The notes under the pieces were generated by a model. The model was not told the origin of the DNA. It was given only the letters and a program-made list of their open reading frames with translations, and did not search any database. Positions 10,601-17,150 of a DNA stretch of 64,000 bases are shown one piece after another. Within the stretch, counting starts at the first letter, position 1, and each line of letters begins with the position of its first letter. Both the position numbers and the translations under genes were made by a program. Origin of the DNA: CAYFUF01 sp964394795 (GTDB lineage Bacteria > Bacillota > Clostridia > Tissierellales > Peptoniphilaceae); contig CAYMYX010000001.1 of NCBI GenBank assembly GCA_964394795.1, forward strand, positions 1 to 64,000. Reading direction: 5' to 3'.

Positions 10601-11414
10601 TGGCTAAGTCATAACGCTTAGCATCAAAGAACAGGTTGTTGATTAAGGGTTCTGCAGATTCGACGGAAGCTAAGTCTCCCGGCTTGAGTTTACGGTAGAT
10701 CTCCAAAAGGGCTTCTTCCCTGTTTGTGGAGACTTCCTTTTCTAAAGTCTTATTTAAGTATTCGCTCTCGCCAAATACTTGAAGCATCTCTTCGTTGGTT
10801 TCAAAAAGTAAAGCACGGATTAACGTGGTAGCTGGCAATTTTCTTGTACGGTCAATACGGATATTGACGACACCGTGGGCGTCGTTGTCGTACTCCAACC
10901 AAGCTCCTCGATTTGGAATAACGGTTGAAGAAATCATGGTGTTACCGGACTTGTCAAAATCTCTGCTATAGTAAACGCCTGGTGAGCGAACGAGCTGAGA
11001 TACGATGACACGTTCCGCACCGTTGATGACAAAAGTTCCTGATGGTGTCATCATCGGAATATCGCCAAGGTAGACTTCCTGTTCCTTAACTTCAAGGATC
11101 TCGCCTTCTTCCATCTTGATCAAGCGAACTTTCACTTTTAACTTCCTTGAAAAAGTAACGTCTCTTTCTTTTGCTTCCTCAACGGAATATTCCAATTCTT
11201 CTTCGAAATAATAATCGACAAATTCCAGAATTAAGCCGCCGGAGTAGTCACTGATTGGCGAAATGTCATCTAAGACTTCCTTTAGCCCTTGTTCCAGAAA
11301 CCACTGGTAGCTGTCTTTTTGAATAGCAAGGAGGTTTGGCAATTCCATTCCGGTTGGAATTCGTGAAAAACTCTCTCTCGCTGTTTTTCCATACATGACT
11401 GTATGATTGTTCAT
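7632..11414 (-). CDS. rpoB: DNA-directed RNA polymerase subunit beta
   Basis: Large polymerase subunit of 1260 residues. The rifampicin region (FMDQTNPMSELTHKRRLSALGP) has the wild-type Asp, His and Ser positions, so nothing predicts rifampicin resistance. The beta-subunit ends with the conserved ELQSLSLDVNLLDEYGE motif, but then carries a long acidic tail of roughly 70 residues with a Gly-Asp-Asp run (GDDDDDEDD) and further Glu/Asp clusters. Its promoter overlaps the lrgAB terminator. There is no rplJ-rplL upstream, unlike the usual order. It is co-transcribed with rpoC. Confidence 0.98.
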   Translation of the reverse strand: MNNHTVMYGKTARESFSRIPTGMELPNLLAIQKDSYQWFLEQGLKEVLDDISPISDYSGGLILEFVDYYFEEELEYSVEEAKERDVTFSRKLKVKVRLIKMEEGEILEVKEQEVYLGDIPMMTPSGTFVINGAERVIVSQLVRSPGVYYSRDFDKSGNTMISSTVIPNRGAWLEYDNDAHGVVNIRIDRTRKLPATTLIRALLFETNEEMLQVFGESEYLNKTLEKEVSTNREEALLEIYRKLKPGDLASVESAEPLINNLFFDAKRYDLAKVGRYTFNKKLSVFNRILNRRLAADAINEDGELIAKAEDFVTADIALEIENAGINIVDVFVDESREEVARIVGNHFVDYHVFIDDLMDIDPEINLEELGLSEKVYWPAMQNIIEVLATNEDDLYSTTRKRLNYIRDNKDELSPRHITVSDIMATFSYQLNLYYGVGEVDDIDHLGNRRVRSIGELLQNQFRIGLSRMERVVKERMTTGDQDLATPQSLLNVRPVTAAIKEFFGSSQLSQFMDQTNPMSELTHKRRLSALGPGGLSRDRAGAEVRDVHDSHYGRICPIETPEGPNIGLITSLTTYGRINSYGFIETPYRKVEEGSGKVTQEIVYLTADEEDKYIKAQANEPLDENGYFINERVSGRGINAVNDIYPREQVQFMDVSPQQIISVGAAMVPFLENDDATRALMGTNMQRQAVPLLKTDSPIIGTGIEYKAALDSGVVVRSEVDGTVVKVDSNNISVRDDATGSIVHHRVLKFARANQGTCFNQRPIVNEGEHVTAGQILADGPSTDEGEIALGKNVLIAFMTWEGYNYEDAMLINESLVVDDVLTSIHNEEHNCEARETKLGPEDITRDIPNVGEDMRKNLDEDGVIRIGAEVTAGDILVGKVTPKGETELSPEERLLRAIFGEKAREVRDTSLKVPHGESGIVVDVKKYSRDKGDELAPGLNEVIRVYVAAKRKIMVGDKMCGRHGNKGVVSRILPVEDMPFLPDGQPVEICLNPLGVPSRMNLGQVLEVHLGLAAKKLGWKVATPAFDGATDYDIEEALEKAGYPKSGKIPLRDGRTGEYFENPVTVGYMYILKLHHMVDEKIHARATGPYSLVTQQPLGGKAQFGGQRFGEMEVWALEAYGASHTLQEMLTVKSDDVTGRVKTYEAIVKGENIPEPGIPESFKVLIKELQSLSLDVNLLDEYGEEVELKDDLDDMTRFSQIEDIDENQNEPPRRFIRDASDGDDDDDEDDIEMDGESVEDDEEDFEALGYSIDVMDEDE

Positions 11415-11532
11415 AGACTTAACACCCCTTCGAATCGTTCAACGCTGTGCGTTTTTGAGCTTAAAAATCGCTAAATAGAAAATAAGAAAAAATAAGGAGA
11501 AGTGAATCTCTCTTTTGATGTGGCAAGTACCT
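11415..11532 (-). other. rpoB leader region
   Basis: About 110 bases of transcribed leader between the predicted promoter and rpoB. A weak 5-bp GAGAG/TTCTC hairpin followed by a T-rich run (CTTATTTTTTC) could act as a weak attenuator, but this is speculative. No ORF with a ribosome binding site was seen. The whole gap between lrgB and rpoB (11415-11708) contains only this leader, the promoter, the terminator hairpin and a palindrome. Confidence 0.3.
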
Positions 11533-11562
11533 ATTTTAACACACGAAAACAACCTTCGTCAA
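11533..11562 (-). promoter_or_regulatory. rpoB promoter, -35 inside terminator hairpin
   Basis: On the minus strand TTGACG (11557-11562) and TAAAAT (11533-11538) are 18 bases apart, or TTGACG-17-TTAAAA. The -35 lies in the loop and 3' arm of the hairpin at 11550-11577. Promoter and upstream terminator are therefore physically fused. Confidence 0.75.
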
Positions 11563-11577
11563 GGAAAACGAAGGTTG
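11550..11577 (-). terminator. lrgAB terminator overlapping rpoB promoter
   Basis: A perfect 10-bp stem CAACCTTCGT/ACGAAGGTTG with an 8-base loop, followed on the minus strand by TTTTCGTGTGTT. It lies about 130 bases after the lrgB stop. The T-run is short, so termination may be partial. Confidence 0.6.
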
Positions 11578-11668
11578 CCCATGGTAAAATTTAAGTTAAG
11601 ACTATTATAGCGGGTTCTGACGGATAATGCAAATAAATCGCCCGGCATAGTGGACTTGTAATCAACCA

Positions 11669-11684
11669 GCTATTCGCGAATAGC
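11669..11684. repeat. 16-bp perfect palindrome downstream of lrgB
   Basis: GCTATTCGCGAATAGC is a perfect palindrome without a loop, followed on the plus strand by a run of A. It has the shape of a protein binding site rather than of a terminator. A related core (TATCGCGAATA) occurs at 12963-12974, just after the TrpR-like gene. Confidence 0.55.
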
Positions 11685-11708
11685 AAAAAATATTTTCTCG
11701 ATGCCAAA

Positions 11709-12416
11709 CTAAAATCCAAATATACCAAGGACTAATGGCAGAAGGAAAGTTGTTATGATTCCGGCAACACCGATAGCTAACGAGCTCATAGCCCCCTCTT
11801 CCTCACCCATGAGCAGAGCTCTGTTGGTCCCGAAGGCGTGGGAGGCTGTTCCTAATGCGATGCCTTTGGCCGTTCTATGCTTGATTCGCATGAGTTTAAA
11901 TATGGATTCACCAAACATATAACCCGTGCTGCCAGCGATGACAACGAAGGTGACGGTGAGGGCTGGATCTCCACCTAAGTTAGTGGCAAGGTCCATGGCA
12001 ATTGCGCTGGTCGTGGCTTTAGGGGCTAAGGACATGAGCATGTCGAAATTCAAATCCATCATGATGCCTAGACCAATGGTGCTAACGATGGCGACGATAC
12101 AGCCCACCGTGATTCCGATAAGGATGGGTGCCGCATTTTCTTTTAGCTTATCGAACTGTTTGTAGAGTGGTACTGCAAGGGCAACGGTAACGGGGCCCAA
12201 GAAAAAGCTGATATAGTCTCCGCCCTTGGCATAGGTTTCATAGGGAATTCCGGTGACTACAAGAAACAATATAACCCCGGCTATGGAAAAGATTAGCGGG
12301 TTCAAGAGAGGATTCTTTTTTCCGTGGAACAGGCGGAGAAAGAAAAGGAGGGCGGCTATGGTAAGGACCATACCAAACAGGGGCGTATCCAAAAAATCCA
12401 ACATAAATTCTCTCAT
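11709..12416 (-). CDS. lrgB: LrgB-family membrane protein
   Basis: Polytopic membrane protein of 235 residues with the LrgB signature: repeated hydrophobic segments, the LAPKATTSAIAMDLA stretch near residue 130 and the GTASHAFGTNRAL stretch near 195. LrgAB/CidAB-type pairs were first linked to murein hydrolase control. Several members are now known to be small-acid transporters (pyruvate in Bacillus, glycolate/glycerate in plants). The start codon overlaps the lrgA stop by four bases (ATGA), so the two are translationally coupled. The substrate here is unknown. Confidence 0.9.
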   Translation of the reverse strand: MREFMLDFLDTPLFGMVLTIAALLFFLRLFHGKKNPLLNPLIFSIAGVILFLVVTGIPYETYAKGGDYISFFLGPVTVALAVPLYKQFDKLKENAAPILIGITVGCIVAIVSTIGLGIMMDLNFDMLMSLAPKATTSAIAMDLATNLGGDPALTVTFVVIAGSTGYMFGESIFKLMRIKHRTAKGIALGTASHAFGTNRALLMGEEEGAMSSLAIGVAGIITTFLLPLVLGIFGF

Positions 12417-12775
12417 GTTTTATCCGCCTTATTTTTTCCCTTAATGAGTAAGTCGGTGACCAAAGCCGTTACGGCTATCGTGACAATGGTGGTGATCACG
12501 ACGATAAACAGGACCTGTAGAAGGACTCCGTCAAATTTGTGGTAGACGTTCATCAGGTTAACACCGCCTGGGATGAACATGAGCACCATGATAGAAATCA
12601 AAAAGTTTGCGGGCGACTCCACGGCTTCTAATGGAACGACTTTTGTTAATAATAAAAATAATAAGAGCAACATCCCGATGATGGAACCGGGTATGGCCAA
12701 GCCTAATAAGGCTGTAATCAGGTTACCAATCATCAAATTTGCAAAGATGATTAAAACACCCTTTATATGTGTCAT
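12413..12775 (-). CDS. lrgA: LrgA/CidA-family membrane protein
   Basis: Small holin-like protein of 120 residues with four predicted membrane helices and the family motif LGLAIPGSIIGMLLLL. The open frame runs further upstream to 12910, but the extra 45 codons are not LrgA-like and overlap the promoter. The ATG at 12773-12775 with GAAAGGAA upstream gives the normal family length. It is the partner of LrgB, with which it would form the transporter or export complex in the membrane. Confidence 0.88.
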   Translation of the reverse strand: MTHIKGVLIIFANLMIGNLITALLGLAIPGSIIGMLLLLFLLLTKVVPLEAVESPANFLISIMVLMFIPGGVNLMNVYHKFDGVLLQVLFIVVITTIVTIAVTALVTDLLIKGKNKADKT

Positions 12776-12805
12776 AAAGATTCCTTTCGTTTGCTTGTTG
12801 TATCT

Positions 12806-12835
12806 ATTATAGGGCAACCAGTGCTGAAGGGACAA
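12806..12835 (-). promoter_or_regulatory. lrgAB promoter
   Basis: A perfect TATAAT on the minus strand (12806-12811) has TTGTCC 18 bases upstream. It lies about 30 bases before the chosen lrgA start, inside the extended open frame. This supports the shorter lrgA start. Confidence 0.6.
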
Positions 12836-12864
12836 AGGAAAAGAAAAAGGTTGCCGGTCGCGTA

Positions 12865-12904
12865 TTACTAAAAGAGAAAACCACGAAGGTTGCATCCCTC
12901 GTGG
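12865..12904 (-). terminator. Terminator of the TrpR-like gene
   Basis: A 9-bp stem (12881-12889 with 12896-12904) has its single imperfect pair as a G-T wobble on the minus strand. It is followed there by TTTTCTCTTTTAG. It shares the sequence GCAACCTTCGT with the lrgAB terminator. Confidence 0.75.
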
Positions 12905-12976
12905 CTCCAATATACACTATTACTTTTTTGATTGGCTAACCTTTGTACCTGTCAACCTAATCGTATCGCGAATAGA

Positions 12977-13300
12977 TTACTTCTCTTTACCTTCACGTTT
13001 TCTCATCAAATCTCTTTGGATGAGTTCGTCTAAAACTAAATCGTAGCCGTCGGCTCCTTGACGCAAACTTCTGTTGACGCGGGAGATAGTTGCCGTAGAT
13101 GCCCCTGTCTCGTCCTCAATCTCATTGTAAGTTTTACGTACGCGAAGCAACTTCGCTACCTGTAAGCGTTGGGAGATTGAGATAATCTCGCGCTCTGTAC
13201 AGATGTCCTGGAAAAACTTTTCACACTCATCGACTGAAGATAGCATTAGTATTGCCTCATATAAGTCTTGAGTGCTCCTTTCGGTGTTCTTTTCTGCCAT
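12977..13300 (-). CDS. TrpR-like (YerC/YecD family) DNA-binding protein
   Basis: Helix-turn-helix protein of 107 residues related to the tryptophan repressor superfamily. The N-terminal helices include LSSVDECEKFFQDICTEREI, followed by the QRLQVAKLLRVRKTYNEIEDETGASTATISRVNRSL helix-turn-helix at about residues 44-79. Members of this YerC-type group are widespread in Firmicutes, and most have no proven target. The gene is monocistronic with its own terminator. The ribosome binding site sits in the loop of a small hairpin (13301-13317), which could allow control at translation. Confidence 0.85.
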   Translation of the reverse strand: MAEKNTERSTQDLYEAILMLSSVDECEKFFQDICTEREIISISQRLQVAKLLRVRKTYNEIEDETGASTATISRVNRSLRQGADGYDLVLDELIQRDLMRKREGKEK

Positions 13301-13317
13301 AGTAACCTCCTGTTACT
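13301..13317 (-). promoter_or_regulatory. Ribosome binding site in hairpin loop upstream of the TrpR-like gene
   Basis: A perfect 6-bp inverted repeat AGTAAC/GTTACT encloses AGGAG, so the Shine-Dalgarno core is the loop and the stem ends at the start codon. It could display or hide the site, or be a dimer binding site of the encoded regulator. Confidence 0.5.
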
Positions 13318-13399
13318 CCCCGGGTTGCAAAGGTAATAGATGATGCTTACCCCTGAAACTTTGAGTTAATCACAAAGCATTTTACTCGGCCATGTAAAG

Positions 13400-13990
13400 T
13401 TAGTTATCTGAACACAGTTCAGAAAAAACTTTAGGAATGATGTAGTGCTCTGCCTTCCGAATTCGATTGTACAAATGCAATGGTTGATCCGTGCCAAAGA
13501 TAGGTACTTTCTCCTGAGCTAATATTTCACTATGGTACTCACCAAGCGAAGCTCTTCTTACTATTGTACAGCCAAAGTACTTATCCTTATTATAGGTTGA
13601 CTTTTCCGCAAGTTCAATACCTGAACTGACCTCTCCGCGCTGAATTGGCTCGAGTGATGGCTCGCAGGAAATGATTCTGCCCTCAAACTCCCTGTAAAAC
13701 CAGTCTGGAATCTCCTGCTGATACTCAATCAGCAGAATCCAGTCAATGTTTCGATAATGAAGTATTTCCTTCACTGCCCCATAAAAGGCATCTACCGAAT
13801 GAAAGAGCTTCTCATCGTAAGCGATATTAGGTATGCCCGCAGTCACCGCTCGTTTCAAACCCACGGCATCCTGGTCAAAACTCATAACAAAGTCGACACT
13901 GCCGTTAATCTGGTAATCTGCACAGGCATCGATGAGGCATTGAAGATCTGCTCCGTTTCTGGAGATAAACGCGGCTATCCTTTTACGCAT
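13400..13990 (-). CDS. PurN-like formyltransferase-fold protein lacking the catalytic signature
   Basis: A protein of 196 residues that starts like phosphoribosylglycinamide formyltransferase (RIAAFISRNGADLQCLIDAC, against the family's RIAVLISGNGSNLQALIDA) and has comparable length. Where the active enzyme has NIHPSLLP with catalytic Asn and His, this one has ISCEPSLEPI. The downstream GxTxHxV is replaced by GCTIVRRASLGEYH. It is therefore probably not an active formyltransferase; its role is unknown. The ATG overlaps the end of ileS by eight bases with no separate ribosome binding site, so it is likely translated by reinitiation. A TTG at 14002 is an alternative start. Confidence 0.6.
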   Translation of the reverse strand: MRKRIAAFISRNGADLQCLIDACADYQINGSVDFVMSFDQDAVGLKRAVTAGIPNIAYDEKLFHSVDAFYGAVKEILHYRNIDWILLIEYQQEIPDWFYREFEGRIISCEPSLEPIQRGEVSSGIELAEKSTYNKDKYFGCTIVRRASLGEYHSEILAQEKVPIFGTDQPLHLYNRIRKAEHYIIPKVFSELCSDN

Positions 13991-16900
13991 GGTAATCAGC
14001 AACTTTCAGGCTGAATACGAGGGGGTGACCGTTGATGTCAACCTCTTCTCCTTCAACCTCTTCGTTAAAGTCCATCTTTAGTGCCAAAGTCTCTTTGGCA
14101 ATACTATCCTGATGCTTCCCTAAAGCATCTTTCAATGCCTGTTCGGTGTGATAAGTGATTTCGATGCGGTCGCTTACTTCGTAACCATTGGTCTTTCTCT
14201 GCTGCTGAACTTTGGAGATAAACTCCCGCATGTATCCCTCATCAATGAGGTCTTGGTCAAGGTTGGTATCTAAGATTACGCTGATACCTTCGTCCATGGC
14301 AACGTCGTAGCCTTCCTTTGCCTGGTAGCTTGCTTCAACATAGGCTGGCGTAATTGTTGTCGCCTCCCCTTGAAGCTCTACGGTCAATTCTTCCTTTTGG
14401 TTAAGCTCGTCCATAAACTGGTGAGCATCGACGTTCTGCAAGTACTTGGCAAAGTCCTTAATTTTCGATCCAAGAATCTTACCGACTTCTTTATAGTTCG
14501 GTTTCAAATTGATATTCATCAGATCAGCCATCTGGTCGGAGAATTCCACATCTTTGACGTTTAACTCTTCCTTAATCAGATCGACGAGATCATCGATGGT
14601 GTCTTTAAACTTCTCATCCACGATAATCTTACTTAACGGCTGTCTGACCTTAATATTGGCGTCTTCTCTCGAAGCTCGGCCAAGATTAACCACTTTACGG
14701 ACCAAGTCCATCTTCTCTTCTAAGGCTTCATCGATGTTCTCTGTATTTGCAGGTGCAATGAGCTCCAAGTGTACGGAATCCATCTGCTCCTTATCGGTCA
14801 AAGCCAAATAGAGTTCTTCGGCTAGGAAAGGAGTTACTGGCGCCACCAACTTGGCAATCCCTAAAAGGACTTCATAGGTTGTGGCAAATACGGATAAGGT
14901 ATCCTGATTATTTTCGGAAGACCAGAATCTTCTACGGTTTCTGCGGATATACCAGTTGGACAGGTCTTCGACGACGAAGTCGGAGATTGCCCTTACCACC
15001 TTGGTATATTCGAAGATATCCATTTCTCTATGATAGAGGTCAACTAGGGACTCATAACGGCTGATTAGCCAGCGATCAATCTCCGGTCTGTCTTGAACAG
15101 GGATGTCGATGTCCTTTACCTCAATCTTGTTGGTGTTGGCGTAAAGGGCAAACATCGCATAAACGTTCTTAATGGTACGGAAGAATTTGGAGTTAACTTC
15201 CTTCAGACCGTCGACATCGAAGCGGGTTGGTACCCATGGTGGTGACACATGGAGGGAGTAAAAACGCACCGCATCTGCCCCATAGTCATCGAAGAGTTGA
15301 ATTGGATCCAACGTGTTTCCCTTTGACTTGGACATCTTTTGACCGTTCTTGTCTAAAATTAGATCGTTGACCAAAACATTCTTGTAGCTAGACTCGCCGG
15401 TGTACAAGGTGGAGATGGCCATTAACGAATAGAACCAACCTCTGGTTTGGTCGATACCCTCGCAGATGAAGTCTGCAGGGAAGAGGTCGCCGAAGTTATC
15501 CTTGTTCTCAAAGGGATAGTGGACTTGGGCGAAGGGCATTGCCCCCGAATCAAACCAAACGTCGATGACATCAGGTTCTCTGGTCATTGTTCCCCCACAG
15601 GAACAGGTAAGGTGGACATCGTCGACATATGGGCGGTGAAGTTCGATGGATTCATCGATCTCTTCGACTGCTCGTTCGACCAGTTCCGCCCTGGAACCCA
15701 CGGCGGTGTGGTCACCGCACTCATCACAGGTCCACACGTTCAGCGGTGTTCCCCAGTAGCGACTTCTTGAGATCGCCCAGTCTTGAAGGTTCTCCAACCA
15801 ATTGCCAAATCTCTTCTCACCGGTAAAGGATGGGAACCAATTTACTTCCTTATTATTTTCAATCAGCTTGTCTTGGAACTTGGTGACATCAATGTACCAA
15901 GAAGGCTTTGAATAATAGATAAGAGGAGAATCGCACCGCCAGCAGTGAGGATAATTATGGGTCATCTTCTGCTTGGAGTAAAGCTTATCGTTCTCTCGTA
16001 AATATTGAATAATCTCAGGGTCTGCATCCATAACGAAGGTACCTTTGTAAGGGCCTTCCGTATAGGCACCATCGTCACCAACGGGATTGACGACAGCAAC
16101 GCCATACTTGCGGCCAACTCTAAGGTCATCCTCACCGAAAGCCGGTGATGAGTGGACAATGCCGGTACCGTCTGAAGTCGTGACGTAGTCGTCTACCGTA
16201 ACGAAGAAAGCCTTGCCGGGAATCTCAACGAAAGGTAGAAGTTGGTCATACTCGATATATTCCAGATCTGACCCCTTGTATTCCTCAATGATTTCCACTT
16301 CACCGAAATCTTCCTTCAGAACAGAACTCATCAATTCCTTAGCTAGAATATAGGTAGAGTCGCCTTGGCGAACCTTCACATAAGTGACATCGGGATGTAC
16401 GGTTAGAACGGTGTTGGTTAACAGGGTCCATGGCGTTGTGGTCCACGCCAGGAAATATTCCTTTTCTTTGCCCTTGATCGGGAACTTAGCCACGACGGTG
16501 ACGACGTCCTCTTCCTGGTAGCCTTGGGCTACTTCGTGGGAAGCAAGACCAGTTCCGCAACGTGGGCAGTAGGGTAAAATCTTGTGGCCTTTATAGACGA
16601 GCTGGCGGTCAAAGAAGTCCTTTAAGAGGTACCACTCGGACTCAATGTAGTCATTTTCGAGGGTAACGTAAGGATTATCTAAGTCAGCAAGGAAGGCCAT
16701 CCTCTTTGACATCTCCGTCCACTGTTCCAAGTAGGAAAAGACCGAGTCCCTACACTTATGGTTAAAGGCTTCAATGCCGTACTCTTCAATTTGCTTCTTG
16801 TCGGTGATGCCCAGTTGTTTTTCCACTTCGATTTCAACCGGCAAACCATGGGTGTCCCAGCCTGCTTTACGCTTGACTTGGTAGCCCTTCATCGTTTTAT

Positions 16901-17105
16901 AGCGGCAAGTCATATCCTTTAACGTTCTGGCAATCACGTGGTGAATGCCGGGGCTACCGTTCGCTGTAGCCGGCCCATCATAAAAGACGTAGGGGTTATC
17001 TTCATCTCTCTCGTTGATTGACCTATTCAGAATGTCGATAGTTTCCCAATAGGATGCGACTTGTAATTCACTTTCTCTGGTGCTTTTTGTCAGTTCTTTA
17101 AACAC
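13983..17105 (-). CDS. ileS: Isoleucyl-tRNA synthetase, type 2, with swapped GXHH signature
   Basis: Class I aminoacyl-tRNA synthetase of about 1040 residues that charges tRNA-Ile. The Rossmann core carries KMSKS (GQKMSKSKGN near residue 590), a CP1 editing domain, and the long C-terminal part of the eukaryote-like type 2 enzymes. The normal HIGH signature is replaced by GIHH (residues 53-56, in NGSPGIHHV), with first and third positions exchanged. In studied IleRS2 enzymes this swap gives extreme mupirocin resistance. GTG at 17103-17105 is chosen because AGGAGG lies eight bases upstream; the open frame reaches 17132. There is no T-box leader. Confidence 0.95.
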   Translation of the reverse strand: MFKELTKSTRESELQVASYWETIDILNRSINERDEDNPYVFYDGPATANGSPGIHHVIARTLKDMTCRYKTMKGYQVKRKAGWDTHGLPVEIEVEKQLGITDKKQIEEYGIEAFNHKCRDSVFSYLEQWTEMSKRMAFLADLDNPYVTLENDYIESEWYLLKDFFDRQLVYKGHKILPYCPRCGTGLASHEVAQGYQEEDVVTVVAKFPIKGKEKEYFLAWTTTPWTLLTNTVLTVHPDVTYVKVRQGDSTYILAKELMSSVLKEDFGEVEIIEEYKGSDLEYIEYDQLLPFVEIPGKAFFVTVDDYVTTSDGTGIVHSSPAFGEDDLRVGRKYGVAVVNPVGDDGAYTEGPYKGTFVMDADPEIIQYLRENDKLYSKQKMTHNYPHCWRCDSPLIYYSKPSWYIDVTKFQDKLIENNKEVNWFPSFTGEKRFGNWLENLQDWAISRSRYWGTPLNVWTCDECGDHTAVGSRAELVERAVEEIDESIELHRPYVDDVHLTCSCGGTMTREPDVIDVWFDSGAMPFAQVHYPFENKDNFGDLFPADFICEGIDQTRGWFYSLMAISTLYTGESSYKNVLVNDLILDKNGQKMSKSKGNTLDPIQLFDDYGADAVRFYSLHVSPPWVPTRFDVDGLKEVNSKFFRTIKNVYAMFALYANTNKIEVKDIDIPVQDRPEIDRWLISRYESLVDLYHREMDIFEYTKVVRAISDFVVEDLSNWYIRRNRRRFWSSENNQDTLSVFATTYEVLLGIAKLVAPVTPFLAEELYLALTDKEQMDSVHLELIAPANTENIDEALEEKMDLVRKVVNLGRASREDANIKVRQPLSKIIVDEKFKDTIDDLVDLIKEELNVKDVEFSDQMADLMNINLKPNYKEVGKILGSKIKDFAKYLQNVDAHQFMDELNQKEELTVELQGEATTITPAYVEASYQAKEGYDVAMDEGISVILDTNLDQDLIDEGYMREFISKVQQQRKTNGYEVSDRIEITYHTEQALKDALGKHQDSIAKETLALKMDFNEEVEGEEVDINGHPLVFSLKVADYHA

Positions 17106-17150
17106 GTATGCGACCTCCTGCTTACTGTTCAACCTATGACAACAGGTTGA

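Noticed and set aside
12776..12910. 45-codon N-terminal extension of lrgA
   Set aside because: It overlaps the lrgAB promoter, is not LrgA-like and lacks a ribosome binding site.
17106..17150. T-box leader for ileS
   Set aside because: Only 45 bases separate ileS from the upstream gene, and no T-box sequence is present.
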